This document shows positions 16,005 to 24,221 of a DNA stretch of 64,000 bases, piece after piece. Source of the DNA: Novosphingobium sp. B1. GTDB lineage: Bacteria; Pseudomonadota; Alphaproteobacteria; Sphingomonadales; Sphingomonadaceae. The notes under the pieces were generated by a model that did not search any database, was not told the DNA's origin, and saw only the letters and a program-made list of their open reading frames with translations. The position numbers were made by a program, and so were the translations under genes. Where the stretch lies: contig NZ_FWXL01000007.1 in NCBI RefSeq assembly GCF_900176395.1, positions 124,001 to 188,000 of the forward strand, in the 5' to 3' direction. Each line of letters begins with the position of its first letter. The first letter of the stretch is position 1.

Positions 16005-16715
16005 ATGGCCAAAACACGCAAGACCGGTCGCCCCAGTGCGGCGCGCAGGCGCATTCTTGCTGCCCTGCTGCTGATCGTGCTGATCGCCGCCGGCGCTGCC
16101 TGGTGGAAAGCGCGCACATGGCTGCCCGATCGGCAGGACTACCCCGTGCAGGGCGTGTGGCTGAGCGACGATATCGGCCCTGTCGACTGGCGGCTGCTGC
16201 GCGCGGCGGGGGCAGACTTCGCCTACCTTACCGCGAGCGAGGGCACCTCGACCCGCGATACCGCCTTTGCCGCCGGGCTCAAGGCAGCGCGTGAACGCGG
16301 AATGCAGGTCGGCGCGGTCCACGTCTATGACCTGTGCGCGCCTGCCGATGCTCAGGCCGCCAATTTCGTCACGATCGTCCCGCGCGACAAGGACCTGCTG
16401 CCGCCGGCAATCCGGCTCGACATCGATTCGCGCACCTGTCCGCAGGTTCCCGGCGAGGCGCAGATGCAGAGCGAGCTGACCACGTTCCTCAACCAGGTCG
16501 AAAAGCACGCGGAAAAGCCGGTTATCCTGATGGTGTCCTCCTCGCTCGAAAAGGAGTACCACCTCGCCGCCCGGATCGACCGCAACATCTGGCTGGAGCA
16601 GGATTTCCTCGCCCCCACCTATGCCGGTCGGCCCTGGGTCCTGTGGACTGCGAGCAAGCGCTTGCGGCTGAATGCGGCCACTGCGCCGCTGCATTGGGTG
16701 GTGGTGCAACCATGA
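16005..16715 (+). CDS. Glycoside hydrolase family 25-like (lysozyme-fold) membrane protein
   Basis: A 236-residue protein with an N-terminal membrane anchor or signal (RRRILAALLLIVLIAAGAAWW, about 17-37) and a GH25-like TIM barrel. Barrel features include GVWLSDDIGPVDWRLLRAAGADFAYLTASEG, ARERGMQVGAVHVYD and AIRLDIDSRTC. GH25 enzymes cleave the MurNAc-GlcNAc bond of peptidoglycan using a D-x-E pair in the strand corresponding to LDID. Here the Glu position reads Asp, and the usual DVS near the N-terminus reads LSDD. Catalysis may therefore be altered or lost. Its stop overlaps the cdd start by four bases (ATGA), coupling it to a nucleotide-salvage gene. Confidence 0.78.
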   Translation: MAKTRKTGRPSAARRRILAALLLIVLIAAGAAWWKARTWLPDRQDYPVQGVWLSDDIGPVDWRLLRAAGADFAYLTASEGTSTRDTAFAAGLKAARERGMQVGAVHVYDLCAPADAQAANFVTIVPRDKDLLPPAIRLDIDSRTCPQVPGEAQMQSELTTFLNQVEKHAEKPVILMVSSSLEKEYHLAARIDRNIWLEQDFLAPTYAGRPWVLWTASKRLRLNAATAPLHWVVVQP

Positions 16716-17149
16716 GTGATTCCCTGATTGCCGAAGCGCGCGAAAGCCTTATCGCTGCAGCGCGCCGTGCGATGGACACGGCCTATGCGCCATACTCCGG
16801 CTTCCATGTCGGTGCCGCGCTGCTGTTCGACGATGGTGCGATCGTGACCGGCGCCAACTTTGAGAACGCCAGCTACGGCCTCTCGCTCTGCGCCGAGACC
16901 GTTGCCGCGTCGATTGCAGCACACGCCGGACGCCGCGGTGGATTGCTCGCGGTGGCGGTGCTGGGCGGCATGGGCGGAGCGGTCGAGGCTGCAATCAGCC
17001 CCTGCGGCCGCTGCCGGCAGGTGATCAACGAACTGGCGGCACTGGGTGGTACCGATCCGCTGGTATTGTGCGTGGGCGAGCATGAAACCGTGGAAATGCG
17101 GCTCTCGGTGCTCTTGCCCAACGCCTTCGGCCCCGCCAATCTCGCCTGA
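16712..17149 (+). CDS. cdd: Cytidine deaminase
   Basis: Zinc enzyme converting cytidine and deoxycytidine to uridine and deoxyuridine in pyrimidine salvage. At 145 residues it is the short tetrameric type. Substrate and zinc motifs are intact: YAPYSGFHVGAALL, NFENASYGLSLCAETVAASIAA (Cys ligand plus catalytic Glu), and AISPCGRCRQVINEL (PCxxC, the other two Cys ligands). The start at 16712 overlaps the stop of the GH25-like gene. dcd follows 33 bp downstream, so two deoxycytidine-nucleotide deaminases are adjacent. Confidence 0.94.
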   Translation: MSDSLIAEARESLIAAARRAMDTAYAPYSGFHVGAALLFDDGAIVTGANFENASYGLSLCAETVAASIAAHAGRRGGLLAVAVLGGMGGAVEAAISPCGRCRQVINELAALGGTDPLVLCVGEHETVEMRLSVLLPNAFGPANLA

Positions 17150-17182
17150 AGCACGCGCGCCTGAACTTTCTGGGGACCTCAA

Positions 17183-17737
17183 TTGGCCATTCTTTCCGAC
17201 AAGTGGATCCGCGACAAGGCGCTGAACGAAGGCATGATCGAGCCGTTCGTCGAGAACCAGCGCCGTGATGGCTGCATCAGCTATGGCCTCTCGTCCTACG
17301 GCTATGACGCCCGCGTCGCGCCGGAATTCAAGATCTTCACCAATGTCGATTCCGCAGTGGTGGACCCCAAGAACTTCGACGGCGCCAGCCTGGTCGACCG
17401 CGAGACCGATGTCTGCGTGATCCCGCCCAATTCCTTCGCGCTGGCCCGCACCGTCGAATACTTCCGCGTGCCCCGCGACGTGCTGGTGATCTGCCTTGGC
17501 AAGAGCACCTATGCCCGCTGCGGCATCATCGTGAACGTCACCCCGCTGGAACCCGGCTGGGAAGGCCACGTCACGCTCGAATTCTCGAACACCACGCCGC
17601 TCCCCGCCAAGATCTACGCCAACGAGGGCGCCTGCCAGTTCCTGTTCCTGCACGGCAACGAACCGTGCGAAGTCAGCTACGCAGACCGCGCGGGCAAATA
17701 CATGGGCCAGCGCGGGGTGACGCTGCCGAGGCTGTAG
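17183..17737 (+). CDS. dcd: dCTP deaminase
   Basis: Deaminates dCTP to dUTP, the main proteobacterial route to dTTP precursors. It is 184 residues, the usual trimeric size. Signature stretches: [14 protein letters not shown] at the start, [38 protein letters not shown] with the catalytic Glu following in [12 protein letters not shown], and [10 protein letters not shown]. The start codon is TTG, supported by GGGGA about 8-12 bases upstream and by the family N-terminus. It is the last gene of the UPF0262-GH25-cdd-dcd group. Confidence 0.96.
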   Translation: MAILSDKWIRDKALNEGMIEPFVENQRRDGCISYGLSSYGYDARVAPEFKIFTNVDSAVVDPKNFDGASLVDRETDVCVIPPNSFALARTVEYFRVPRDVLVICLGKSTYARCGIIVNVTPLEPGWEGHVTLEFSNTTPLPAKIYANEGACQFLFLHGNEPCEVSYADRAGKYMGQRGVTLPRL

Positions 17738-17827
17738 GAGCAGCTTAACCCCTCGCTTAAATCCGGTTGCAATCGTCACCGAACTCGCCAAGCTTGATCG
17801 CCATAAGCACAACAGGCGGAGAGGCTG

Positions 17828-18997
17828 ATGGAAAAGTCGGATAGGCCCTATGATATCGTCGTCTACGGGGCGACGGGATTCACCGGGCGACTGGTCGCAG
17901 AATATCTGGCGCGGCATTACGGGCAGGAAGGTCCGCGCTGGGCGATGGCCGGGCGCTCGGCTGCGAAGCTGGCCGAGATCCGCGCCCTGATCGACGCGCC
18001 CAAGAACACCCCGCTGATCGTTGCCGACGCCGCCGATCCGGCCAGCCTCAAAGCCATGGTCGAACAGGCCAGGGTCGTGATTACCACCGTTGGCCCGTAC
18101 CAGCTCTACGGCGAACCGCTGCTCGCGGCCTGCATCGCGGCGGGCACCGACTATGCCGACTTGTGCGGCGAGCCGGTGTGGATGCGCCAGATGATCGACA
18201 AGTACGGCGAGGAAGCAAAGCGCACCGGCGCGCGCATCTGCTTCTCCAGCGGGTTCGATTCGATTCCGTTCGATCTGGGCGTGCTGATGCTGCAGAAGGA
18301 AGCGGTGGCGCGGTTCGGCCGCCCTGCCCCGCGCGTCAAGGGACGCGTGCGCGGCATGAAGGGTGGCGCTTCGGGCGGCACTGCGGCGAGCCTCAAGGCG
18401 ACGCTTGCGGCGCTGGGCAAGGATCCGTCGCTGATCCCGCTGATGCAGAGCAGCTTCTGCCTTACCCCCGGATTCGAAGGTCCAGCCCAGCCTGCGGGCG
18501 ACAAGGTCCAGCACGATGATGCGCTGGATTCTTGGGAAACCCCGTTCATCATGGCGGCGATCAACACCAAGAACGTTCACCGCACCAACGCCCTGCTCGG
18601 CCATGTGTGGGGCTCAGACTTTGTCTATGACGAGATGGTGCTTACCGGGCCAGGCGATCAGGGCAAGGCCATTGCCGAGCACATGGCCAAGACCCCGATG
18701 ATCGGCCGTCCCGACGATCCGCAGCCCGGCGAAGGCCCTTCGAAGGAAGAGCGCGAGACCGGTTTCTATGATGTGCTGTTCCAGGGGCAGATGCCCGATG
18801 GCCAGACCATCCGCTATGGCGTGAAAGGCCGCTACGATCCCGGTTATGGCTCGACCAGCCGCATGATTGCCGAAACCGGCATCGCCCTGCTTTCAGCCAA
18901 GGCTCCCGGCATGGTCGGCACGCCCGGTGCGATCCTTGGCGAAGCCCTTGTCGAGCGCCTGCGCACCCATGCCGAGATCAGCTTCGCGGCGGAGTAG
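17828..18997 (+). CDS. Saccharopine dehydrogenase-like / trans-acting enoyl reductase family protein
   Basis: A 389-residue NAD(P)-binding protein. A Rossmann fold at the N-terminus reads YDIVVYGATGFTGRLVAEYLARHYG, followed by WAMAGRSAAKLAEI and VITTVGPYQLYGEPLLAACIAAGTDYADLCGEP. The second half matches the saccharopine dehydrogenase-like/trans-acting enoyl reductase group (SGFDSIPFDLGVLML, KGGASGGTAASL). In mycobacteria such proteins reduce polyketide-lipid intermediates; the bacterial role outside that group is not established. It is monocistronic, with an AGGCGGAGAGGCTG ribosome-binding region, and ends before a strong hairpin shared with the globin gene. Confidence 0.83.
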   Translation: MEKSDRPYDIVVYGATGFTGRLVAEYLARHYGQEGPRWAMAGRSAAKLAEIRALIDAPKNTPLIVADAADPASLKAMVEQARVVITTVGPYQLYGEPLLAACIAAGTDYADLCGEPVWMRQMIDKYGEEAKRTGARICFSSGFDSIPFDLGVLMLQKEAVARFGRPAPRVKGRVRGMKGGASGGTAASLKATLAALGKDPSLIPLMQSSFCLTPGFEGPAQPAGDKVQHDDALDSWETPFIMAAINTKNVHRTNALLGHVWGSDFVYDEMVLTGPGDQGKAIAEHMAKTPMIGRPDDPQPGEGPSKEERETGFYDVLFQGQMPDGQTIRYGVKGRYDPGYGSTSRMIAETGIALLSAKAPGMVGTPGAILGEALVERLRTHAEISFAAE

Positions 18998-19012
18998 CGC
19001 AAAACATGCAAG

Positions 19013-19052
19013 GCCCGCCTGCCGCTTCCGAGAAGATCTGCGGCAGGCGGGC
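19013..19052. terminator. Bidirectional terminator hairpin
   Basis: GCCCGCCTGCCGC (19013-19025) pairs perfectly with GCGGCAGGCGGGC (19040-19052) across a 14-base loop. It lies between the convergent reductase (+) and globin (-) genes. A short A run lies to its left and TT to its right. Confidence 0.82.
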
Positions 19053-19082
19053 TTCATGCTGCAACAGCCTCTGATCCGGCTG

Positions 19083-19526
19083 TCAGGCCGCTTCGGCGTA
19101 GGCCTCCGCCTCGGCGGCGATCAGGATATCGGCGAGCATCCAGTAGGCTTCGCCCCAGGCGGCCAGAACTTCATCTGTAGCGACGTCCGCGCCCAGAACG
19201 TCGCGAATAGCCGGTAGCAGCGCCTCGGCCACATAGGGGTAGTGCTCCGCCTTCACCCCCGTTTCGACATGGCGCTTCACCATGCGGGTGACGGCCGGTC
19301 CGAGGGCCTCGAGCTTGTCGATGTTCTTCGAATAGGCAAGGATCGCTGCGGCCAGACGGCGCGGCTGCTCACCGCTTTCCTGTGCGGCGGCGTCAAACAT
19401 GTCCTTCACGTCTTCGTTCAGGAACAGGCGCTTGTACATCGCCGTGGTAATATCGACGCCATGCTTCTCGATCACCGGCGCAGTCGCCTTGACGATGGTC
19501 TTTGCATGTTCGGAAGCAGTGCGCAT
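19083..19526 (-). CDS. Single-domain bacterial globin (flavohaemoglobin-type haem domain)
   Basis: A 147-residue haem-binding globin resembling the N-terminal domain of flavohaemoglobin but lacking the FAD/NAD reductase domain. The ATAPVIEKHGVDITTAMYKRLFL segment covers helices A-B. The proximal histidine is in MVKRHVETGVKAEHYPYVAEALL. The helix G-H region is AWGEAYWMLADILIAAEAEAY. Such globins bind NO or O2 and can dioxygenate NO when a separate reductase supplies electrons. It is transcribed divergently from an Rrf2/NsrR-like regulator with an 80-bp shared region containing a palindrome. This makes NO-responsive control likely but unproven. Confidence 0.88.
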   Translation of the reverse strand: MRTASEHAKTIVKATAPVIEKHGVDITTAMYKRLFLNEDVKDMFDAAAQESGEQPRRLAAAILAYSKNIDKLEALGPAVTRMVKRHVETGVKAEHYPYVAEALLPAIRDVLGADVATDEVLAAWGEAYWMLADILIAAEAEAYAEAA

Positions 19527-19546
19527 CAGGTATCTCCAATCAGGTA

Positions 19547-19566
19547 TTAAATATACCGGTATTTAA
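19547..19566. promoter_or_regulatory. Imperfect palindrome in the divergent globin/Rrf2 promoter region
   Basis: TTAAATATACCGGTATTTAA lies between the globin and Rrf2 genes with a perfect 10-bp core (ATACCGGTAT) and AT-rich flanks. It is a likely operator for the adjacent Rrf2 protein and overlaps plausible -10 elements for both directions. Assignment is inferred from position and symmetry. Confidence 0.55.
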
Positions 19567-19606
19567 TTTGCTTGATTCCGGCAAGAGCAAAAACGATCTT
19601 TGCGTA

Positions 19607-20059
19607 ATGCAACTTACCCAGCACACCGACTTCGGCCTGCGCCTGCTGATCGTGCTTGCACGCAAGGGCACGGCCATCGGCCTGCCCGCCTTCTCGGCCG
19701 AACAGGGCCTGAGCTATCACCATGTCGCAAAGGTGGCGCAGGGTCTGGTGCAGGCGGGCCTTGCGGTGTCGCAACGCGGGCGTAGCGGGGGTATCGCGCT
19801 GGCCCGCCCCGCGTCGGAAATCACGGTCGGCGAGGTCGTGCGGAAGATGGAAAAAAGCATGCGCCTTGCCGATTGCGCGACATGCGCCTTGCGCGGCAAT
19901 TGCGCCCTGAGCGGCGTTCTGGCCGAGGCGCTCGAAGCCTTTCTCGCCGTGCTTGATCGCTACACCCTGGCCGATGTCTCGCGCGAGGGCGTTCCTGCTT
20001 TCGCGCCCTGGACTGCCATGCCCAGCAGCCCGTCTTGCGCGGTTACTGCCCCTTCCTGA
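19607..20059 (+). CDS. Rrf2 family transcriptional regulator, NsrR-like
   Basis: A 150-residue Rrf2-family repressor. MQLTQHTDFGLRLLIVLARKG at the start and the winged helix (SYHHVAKVAQGLVQAGLAVSQRGRSGGIALARP) are classic. Three cysteines in ADCATCALRGNCAL, spaced C-x2-C-x5-C, are positioned to ligate an Fe-S cluster, as in NsrR, the NO sensor. E. coli NsrR has wider first spacing, so the cluster environment may differ. The open frame reaches 19502 but the ATG at 19607 fits the family N-terminus. It is divergent from the globin gene, and its 3' end overlaps the convergent lipoprotein gene by 17 bp. Confidence 0.87.
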   Translation: MQLTQHTDFGLRLLIVLARKGTAIGLPAFSAEQGLSYHHVAKVAQGLVQAGLAVSQRGRSGGIALARPASEITVGEVVRKMEKSMRLADCATCALRGNCALSGVLAEALEAFLAVLDRYTLADVSREGVPAFAPWTAMPSSPSCAVTAPS

Positions 20060-20477
20060 GCGCTGCGACGCAGGCCGCACGATCGACATCGCGCCCGTCG
20101 CCACGCCGCGCATCGACATAAGTCGCGGTCGGCTTTCCGCCATTGGCCGGCGGATAGAGATAGACGTCGAGAATGCAGGCGGTGCCCGACCATTGCATCT
20201 TGCGGGCATCGTCCTCGATCACGTCGAGCCGCGGTGTGCCGAAGGTACGCCCCAATTGCAGCGCGTCCGATCCGATCACGCTTTCAAGGCCCGGAATCAT
20301 CTGCACTTGCGCTGCCGGCTTGCCGACCGGGCCGGGGCGCGGAACCGTCGTGCGCACGGGCGGCTGCGTCGCGGAGCGGACAACCGGTGTCTTGCCGCCG
20401 GACGGGATCACGCCACCACCGCACGCGGCGAGCATCAACGACAGGGCGGGCACGAGAGTAAGGCTGCGCAGGTTCAC
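20043..20477 (-). CDS. Putative lipoprotein, unknown function
   Basis: A protein of about 144 residues that I do not recognise beyond its type. From the GTG at 20477 it begins with a lipoprotein signal (NLRSLTLVPALSLMLAACGGG, lipobox LAAC). A Pro/Thr/Val-rich linker follows (GGKTPVVRSATQPPVRTTVPRPGP). The folded part has the pattern LGRTFGTPRLDVIEDDARKMQWSGTACILDVYLYP and GRDVDRAACVAALRK, with two Cys that could pair. Similar small lipoproteins occur in sphingomonads. The open frame extends to 20576, but the signal peptide places the start near 20477. Its end overlaps the Rrf2 gene's end by 17 bp. Confidence 0.72.
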   Translation of the reverse strand: MNLRSLTLVPALSLMLAACGGGVIPSGGKTPVVRSATQPPVRTTVPRPGPVGKPAAQVQMIPGLESVIGSDALQLGRTFGTPRLDVIEDDARKMQWSGTACILDVYLYPPANGGKPTATYVDARRGDGRDVDRAACVAALRKGQ

Positions 20478-20623
20478 ACTCCGGGGGATGCCCTGCACGC
20501 CCTGCCCGGTCAATGCCGCGCCTGCACGGCATGGCGCGTTCCTCTGGCACCCTGCCGCTTGCTGCAGCGCCACCAAGCGGCTAGGCCAGCGCGCATTCCC
20601 CCTGTTCCACGGAGCTATACCGA

Positions 20624-21619
20624 ATGTCCGACCCGGTTTTTGACGTCATCGCCATCGGCAACGCGATCGTCGATGTCATGGCGCCCTGCGAGGATGCGGA
20701 CATCGAACGCCTTGGTCTTGCCAAGGGCGGCATGACCCTGATCGATACCGCCCGTGCGAAGGAACTTTACGATGCGATGGGACCGGCGCGGGAAATCTCG
20801 GGCGGCTCTGCTGCCAACACTCTCGCCGGCCTTGCCGCGCTGGGTGCAAAGTGCGCCTTCATCGGCCAGGTCGCGGACGATCAGCTTGGCGAGGTTTTCG
20901 CCCACGACATCCGCGCCGGCGGCATCGATTTCCAGACACCCACCCGCTCGGACGAAGAGCCGACCGCGCGCTGCCTGATCTTTGTCTCGCCCTGCGGCCA
21001 GCGCACGATGAACACCTTCCTTGGTGCCTCGCAGTTCCTGCCCGCCGAAGCGCTGGACGATGCCCAGATCGCGTCGGCCAGCGTGCTCTATCTTGAAGGC
21101 TACCTGTGGGACCCGGAAGAGCCGCGCAAGGCAATGCGCCGCGCCATCGCCGCCGCCCGCAGCGCCGGACGCAAGGTTGCCTTCACGCTGTCCGATGCCT
21201 TCGTGATCTCGCGTCATGGCGACGACTTCCGCGCGCTGATCGATGACGGCCAGATCGACATCCTCTTCGCCAATGAGCACGAACTGGCCGCGCTGACCGG
21301 CGTCGAGGATTTCCATGCCGGCATCGAACAGCTCGCCGCGAAAGTCCCGACCGTTGTCGTGACCCGCAGCGAAAAGGGTGCCCATGCCATCAGCAACGGT
21401 GAACACGCGCACGTCCCGGCCGAACCGATCGAGAAGGTGGTCGATACGACCGGTGCCGGTGACCTCTTCGCCGCCGGCTTCCTGTTCGGCTACGTGCGCA
21501 ACAAGCCGCTGGCCGAAAGCCTGACGCTGGGTGCGATCTGCGCTGCCGAAGTGATCTCGCACTACGGCGCGAGGCCGGAAGCCAACCTTGGCGAACTCGT
21601 CGCCAGCCGGCTGGGCTGA
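20624..21619 (+). CDS. PfkB family carbohydrate kinase, adenosine kinase-like
   Basis: A 331-residue ribokinase-fold kinase. The N-terminal FDVIAIGNAIVDVMA and the GG switch EISGGSAANTLAGLAALG are present. The C-terminal ATP/anion-hole signature is DTTGAGDLFAAGFLFGY, with the catalytic Asp in GAGD. Sphingomonad proteins of this type are usually annotated adenosine kinase, phosphorylating adenosine to AMP, but fructokinase-like activity cannot be excluded from sequence. ACGGAG precedes the ATG by about nine bases. It has no obvious operon partner; an OmpA-like gene starts 169 bp downstream. Confidence 0.88.
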   Translation: MSDPVFDVIAIGNAIVDVMAPCEDADIERLGLAKGGMTLIDTARAKELYDAMGPAREISGGSAANTLAGLAALGAKCAFIGQVADDQLGEVFAHDIRAGGIDFQTPTRSDEEPTARCLIFVSPCGQRTMNTFLGASQFLPAEALDDAQIASASVLYLEGYLWDPEEPRKAMRRAIAAARSAGRKVAFTLSDAFVISRHGDDFRALIDDGQIDILFANEHELAALTGVEDFHAGIEQLAAKVPTVVVTRSEKGAHAISNGEHAHVPAEPIEKVVDTTGAGDLFAAGFLFGYVRNKPLAESLTLGAICAAEVISHYGARPEANLGELVASRLG

Positions 21620-21788
21620 GCGCCTTACCCGCCACGTTCCTGGCAATCCTGGGTCTCATCCAAAACGTTTCGTCGCAGACTTCACTCTGCCAATCCGCAC
21701 AATCGGGTCGGAAGAGGGTGCATTCATGCACCAGAAAGTTTCGCCGCAACACCGGGTGAGGTTCCCAGGTGCCAAGGAGCAATCATCC

Positions 21789-22664
21789 ATGACTTTTCGT
21801 TCGATGCGCACTGCGCGCTTCGCCATGCTGACCGCCGTTGCCGCTGCCGCGTCCGCCGCTGCAATCGCGCAAGACCCCGCCAACCCGGCAGCCAATCCCA
21901 ACATCATCGTCGAGGGTGAACAGCTTCCCGACATGAGCGCCATCGAGAAAGGCCCCGAGGTCAAGGGCATCATCACCGCGCGCAAGGGCGACAAGATGAA
22001 GGTCACCGCCGCTGACGGAACCAGCACGGTCATCTTCCTCAACGACAGCACCACGGTGAAGGCCAGCACCGGCCTGTTCGGCTCCAAGAAGCTGGACCTG
22101 ACCAACCTGCTCAATGGCCTGCCCGTCTCGGTCAAGACCGTGAAGGCTGGCGAGGTGCTGCTGGCCAACCAGATCACCTTCAAGAACGGCGATTTCAAGA
22201 CCGCCAGCATGATCCGCAACGGCACCGCCCAGGGCTTTGCCGAGCAGACCGCCGCCACGCAGGGCCTGCGCAACCGGATGGGCGATATCGACAACTACAA
22301 CGTCAAGGGTACGACCAACGTCTACTTCGACACCGGCAAGGCGGCACTCACGCCCCAGGCCAAGGCGGAGCTGTGCCAGGCGGCCTCGACAGCGGAAGGC
22401 ATAGACAATGCCCTGCTGCTCGTCGTGGGCTACACCGATTCGGTCGGCAGCGAGGAATACAACCAGACGCTGAGCGAGAAGCGCGCCGGCAGCGTGATCA
22501 ACTTCCTGCAGCAGCAGTGCCGCTGGAAGCCCTACCGCATGCTGACGCCGACCGGCATGGCCGAGGCCGATCCGGCCGCCGACAATTCGACGCCCGAAGG
22601 CAAGGCGCAGAACCGTCGCGTTGCGGTGAACGTGCTGGTCAGCAAGGCGGTCGACGGCTTCTGA
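21789..22664 (+). CDS. OmpA family outer-membrane/periplasmic protein
   Basis: A 291-residue exported protein. Residues 1-28 form a signal peptide (FAMLTAVAAAASAAAIAQD). A central beta-rich region of about 120 residues (VKGIITARKGDKMKVTAADG…VEVLLANQITF-like pattern) resembles an OB or DUF5666-type fold. The C-terminal OmpA/MotB peptidoglycan-binding domain starts near YNVKGTTNVYFDTGKAALTP. It contains GYTDSVGSEEYNQTLSEKRAGSVINFL and ends in QNRRVAVNVLV; the Asp and Arg that contact diaminopimelate are present. There is no N-terminal beta-barrel, so it is a periplasmic tether rather than a porin. The start at 21789 follows AAGGAG; a longer open frame to 21588 lacks a signal peptide. Confidence 0.85.
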   Translation: MTFRSMRTARFAMLTAVAAAASAAAIAQDPANPAANPNIIVEGEQLPDMSAIEKGPEVKGIITARKGDKMKVTAADGTSTVIFLNDSTTVKASTGLFGSKKLDLTNLLNGLPVSVKTVKAGEVLLANQITFKNGDFKTASMIRNGTAQGFAEQTAATQGLRNRMGDIDNYNVKGTTNVYFDTGKAALTPQAKAELCQAASTAEGIDNALLLVVGYTDSVGSEEYNQTLSEKRAGSVINFLQQQCRWKPYRMLTPTGMAEADPAADNSTPEGKAQNRRVAVNVLVSKAVDGF

Positions 22665-22671
22665 TCGCAAG

Positions 22672-22706
22672 GGCAAGGGACAGCACAAGCGGTGCTGTCC
22701 CTTGCC
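22672..22706. terminator. Hairpin between convergent OmpA-like and histidine kinase genes
   Basis: A perfect 15-bp stem (arms 22672-22686 and 22692-22706, loop AAGCG) lies between the OmpA-like stop codon and the end of the histidine kinase gene. It lacks a clear T tract but is well placed as a bidirectional terminator. Confidence 0.78.
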
Positions 22707-22715
22707 GAATGCCGT

Positions 22716-24140
22716 TCAGGAACATTCTCCTGCCGGAGCGACCGGCACGGTGACGATTACCGAAAGCCCTCCGCCATCGGTCTTCGAGAAACCGAGGGCA
22801 CCTCCAAAGCGCTGCAACAGGCGATGCGCGGTGGGAATGCCCAGTCCGAACCCGGCAGTGTCACGCCCACGCGCCTCGTCGATGCGATAGAATGGCGCAA
22901 GAATCTGCTCGAACTGGTCCTCCGGAATGCCCGGCCCGCGATCGGCGATCACGATTTCCCACTGACCCTCTGCCGATGTACGGCCGCAAATGTAGGCATG
23001 GCCGCCATGCTGGATCGCGTTCTCGATCAACGGGCGCAGCGCCATGAGCAAGGGCTCGCGCCAGGTACAGACCACGGCCTGGCCCGGACCGAGATCGATA
23101 GAAGCCTTTCCGAAGAAACTTCCCTCGACCAGATCCGCGAGTGCAAGCCCGAGGTCCATCTGCGAGGCCGGTGGTGCCACGTGCTGCGCACGAAGGTAGT
23201 GCTGGAGCGACATCAGCATCGCTTCCATCTCGGTCGTGGCGTCGCGGACAAGTCCCGAGATCTCCTCGTCGTCGATCAGGTCGGCGGCGATGGTCACGCG
23301 TGACAGCGGGGTGCGCAGATCATGGCTGATAGCTTCGAACGACCGCGCCTGATCGCGCAGCATGGCCGAAATGCGATCCTGCATCGCGTTCATCGACCGT
23401 GCGAGGCTGCGCAGGTCATCCGGCCCGCTTTCGCTTACGGGCACCACCAGGCCCTTGCCGATAGCATCTGCGGCATCGGTCAATTCACGCAAGGGCCGCG
23501 TAATGATTCGCAGCGACCAGAGCGCCAGCGCAAATCCAACCACGGCCGTAATCAGCGTAAGCACCGTGGCGCGCAGGGCGATCGGCCAGCCCGACGTCAC
23601 GTCGAGCGAGCGGAAGTTGAGCCAGTGACCATCCGAAAGCCGCATCGCGCCAACGAGATTGCCGTAGCCGAACCGGGATGGTTCGAGACCGAGCGTCAGC
23701 TGATTGCGCTCCAACCCCGGTTCCCAGCGCAGGATGTAGCGGCGGATCTGGTCAACCGCTTCGTCGTCGCGGCCGGTTATCGAACGCGGGGCGCTGGCCA
23801 GCTCGACTTCGAGATGGCTGGTGCTCATTGTCCGAGCTACTGCGTCGGGCGAGAGGTCGTGGAGCCGGTTGCTGACCACAAGCAGTTCGGCCACCCGTCG
23901 GGCATGATCCTCGCGCAATGTTTCCTTGTCGATCACATTGTAGAAGGCGAGGCTCGCGACAGCCTGCACGGCTGCCAAGAGCAACAAAAGCGTGGCCGCC
24001 CTTACGGCGAGGCGCGAAAGGTTCGGCCTGTGCCCCAGATGCGAGCGCAGCCACCCAGCCTGGCCAAGGACACGGCCCCGCCTTGCCGCCGGCACTCCGG
24101 CATTCCGGCCACTGGGCGCAGCCTGCGGCACTCGGGACAT
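22716..24140 (-). CDS. Membrane sensor histidine kinase, EnvZ-like, without adjacent regulator
   Basis: Sensor kinase of 474 residues from the ATG at 24140. A basic N-terminal tail precedes TM1 (about 48-68, LAVRAATLLLLLAAVQAVASLAF). A periplasmic domain of about 140 residues follows, then TM2 (LTLITAVVGFALALWSL). HAMP comes next (RIITRPLRELTDAADAIGKG), then HisKA with the phospho-acceptor in ISHDLRTPLSRV. The ATPase domain has PLIENAIQHGG, DRGPGIPEDQFEQILAPFYR and GFGLGIPTAHRLLQRFGG. GGAGAGG just upstream favours 24140; the frame is open to a TTG at 24188. No response regulator gene is next to it, unusual for this EnvZ-like class. Confidence 0.9.
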   Translation of the reverse strand: MSRVPQAAPSGRNAGVPAARRGRVLGQAGWLRSHLGHRPNLSRLAVRAATLLLLLAAVQAVASLAFYNVIDKETLREDHARRVAELLVVSNRLHDLSPDAVARTMSTSHLEVELASAPRSITGRDDEAVDQIRRYILRWEPGLERNQLTLGLEPSRFGYGNLVGAMRLSDGHWLNFRSLDVTSGWPIALRATVLTLITAVVGFALALWSLRIITRPLRELTDAADAIGKGLVVPVSESGPDDLRSLARSMNAMQDRISAMLRDQARSFEAISHDLRTPLSRVTIAADLIDDEEISGLVRDATTEMEAMLMSLQHYLRAQHVAPPASQMDLGLALADLVEGSFFGKASIDLGPGQAVVCTWREPLLMALRPLIENAIQHGGHAYICGRTSAEGQWEIVIADRGPGIPEDQFEQILAPFYRIDEARGRDTAGFGLGIPTAHRLLQRFGGALGFSKTDGGGLSVIVTVPVAPAGECS

Positions 24141-24154
24141 CGACCTCTCCATGT

Positions 24155-24221
24155 CTGTCACGCTGTCACCACCAGCAGCGCCGGTCAATCATCCCGTCAT
24201 ATGGGACACGATTTGTGACAG
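24155..24221. promoter_or_regulatory. Repeated CTGTCAC motifs upstream of the histidine kinase gene
   Basis: CTGTCAC occurs twice in direct orientation (24155-24161, 24163-24169) and once inverted (GTGACAG, 24215-24221). All lie in the 237-bp region between the kinase start (24140) and the divergent MATE gene. A CTGAATT/AATTCAG dyad follows at 24226-24246. The arrangement resembles a tandem binding site for a response regulator; no regulator can be named. Confidence 0.4.

Noticed and set aside
16619..18604. 661-codon open frame antisense to cdd, dcd and the reductase gene
   Set aside because: Spans three confident plus-strand genes and reads as antisense composition only.
20603..20613. TGTTCCACGGA upstream of the PfkB kinase, resembling half a parS site
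   Set aside because: Only the left half matches; the palindrome is absent.
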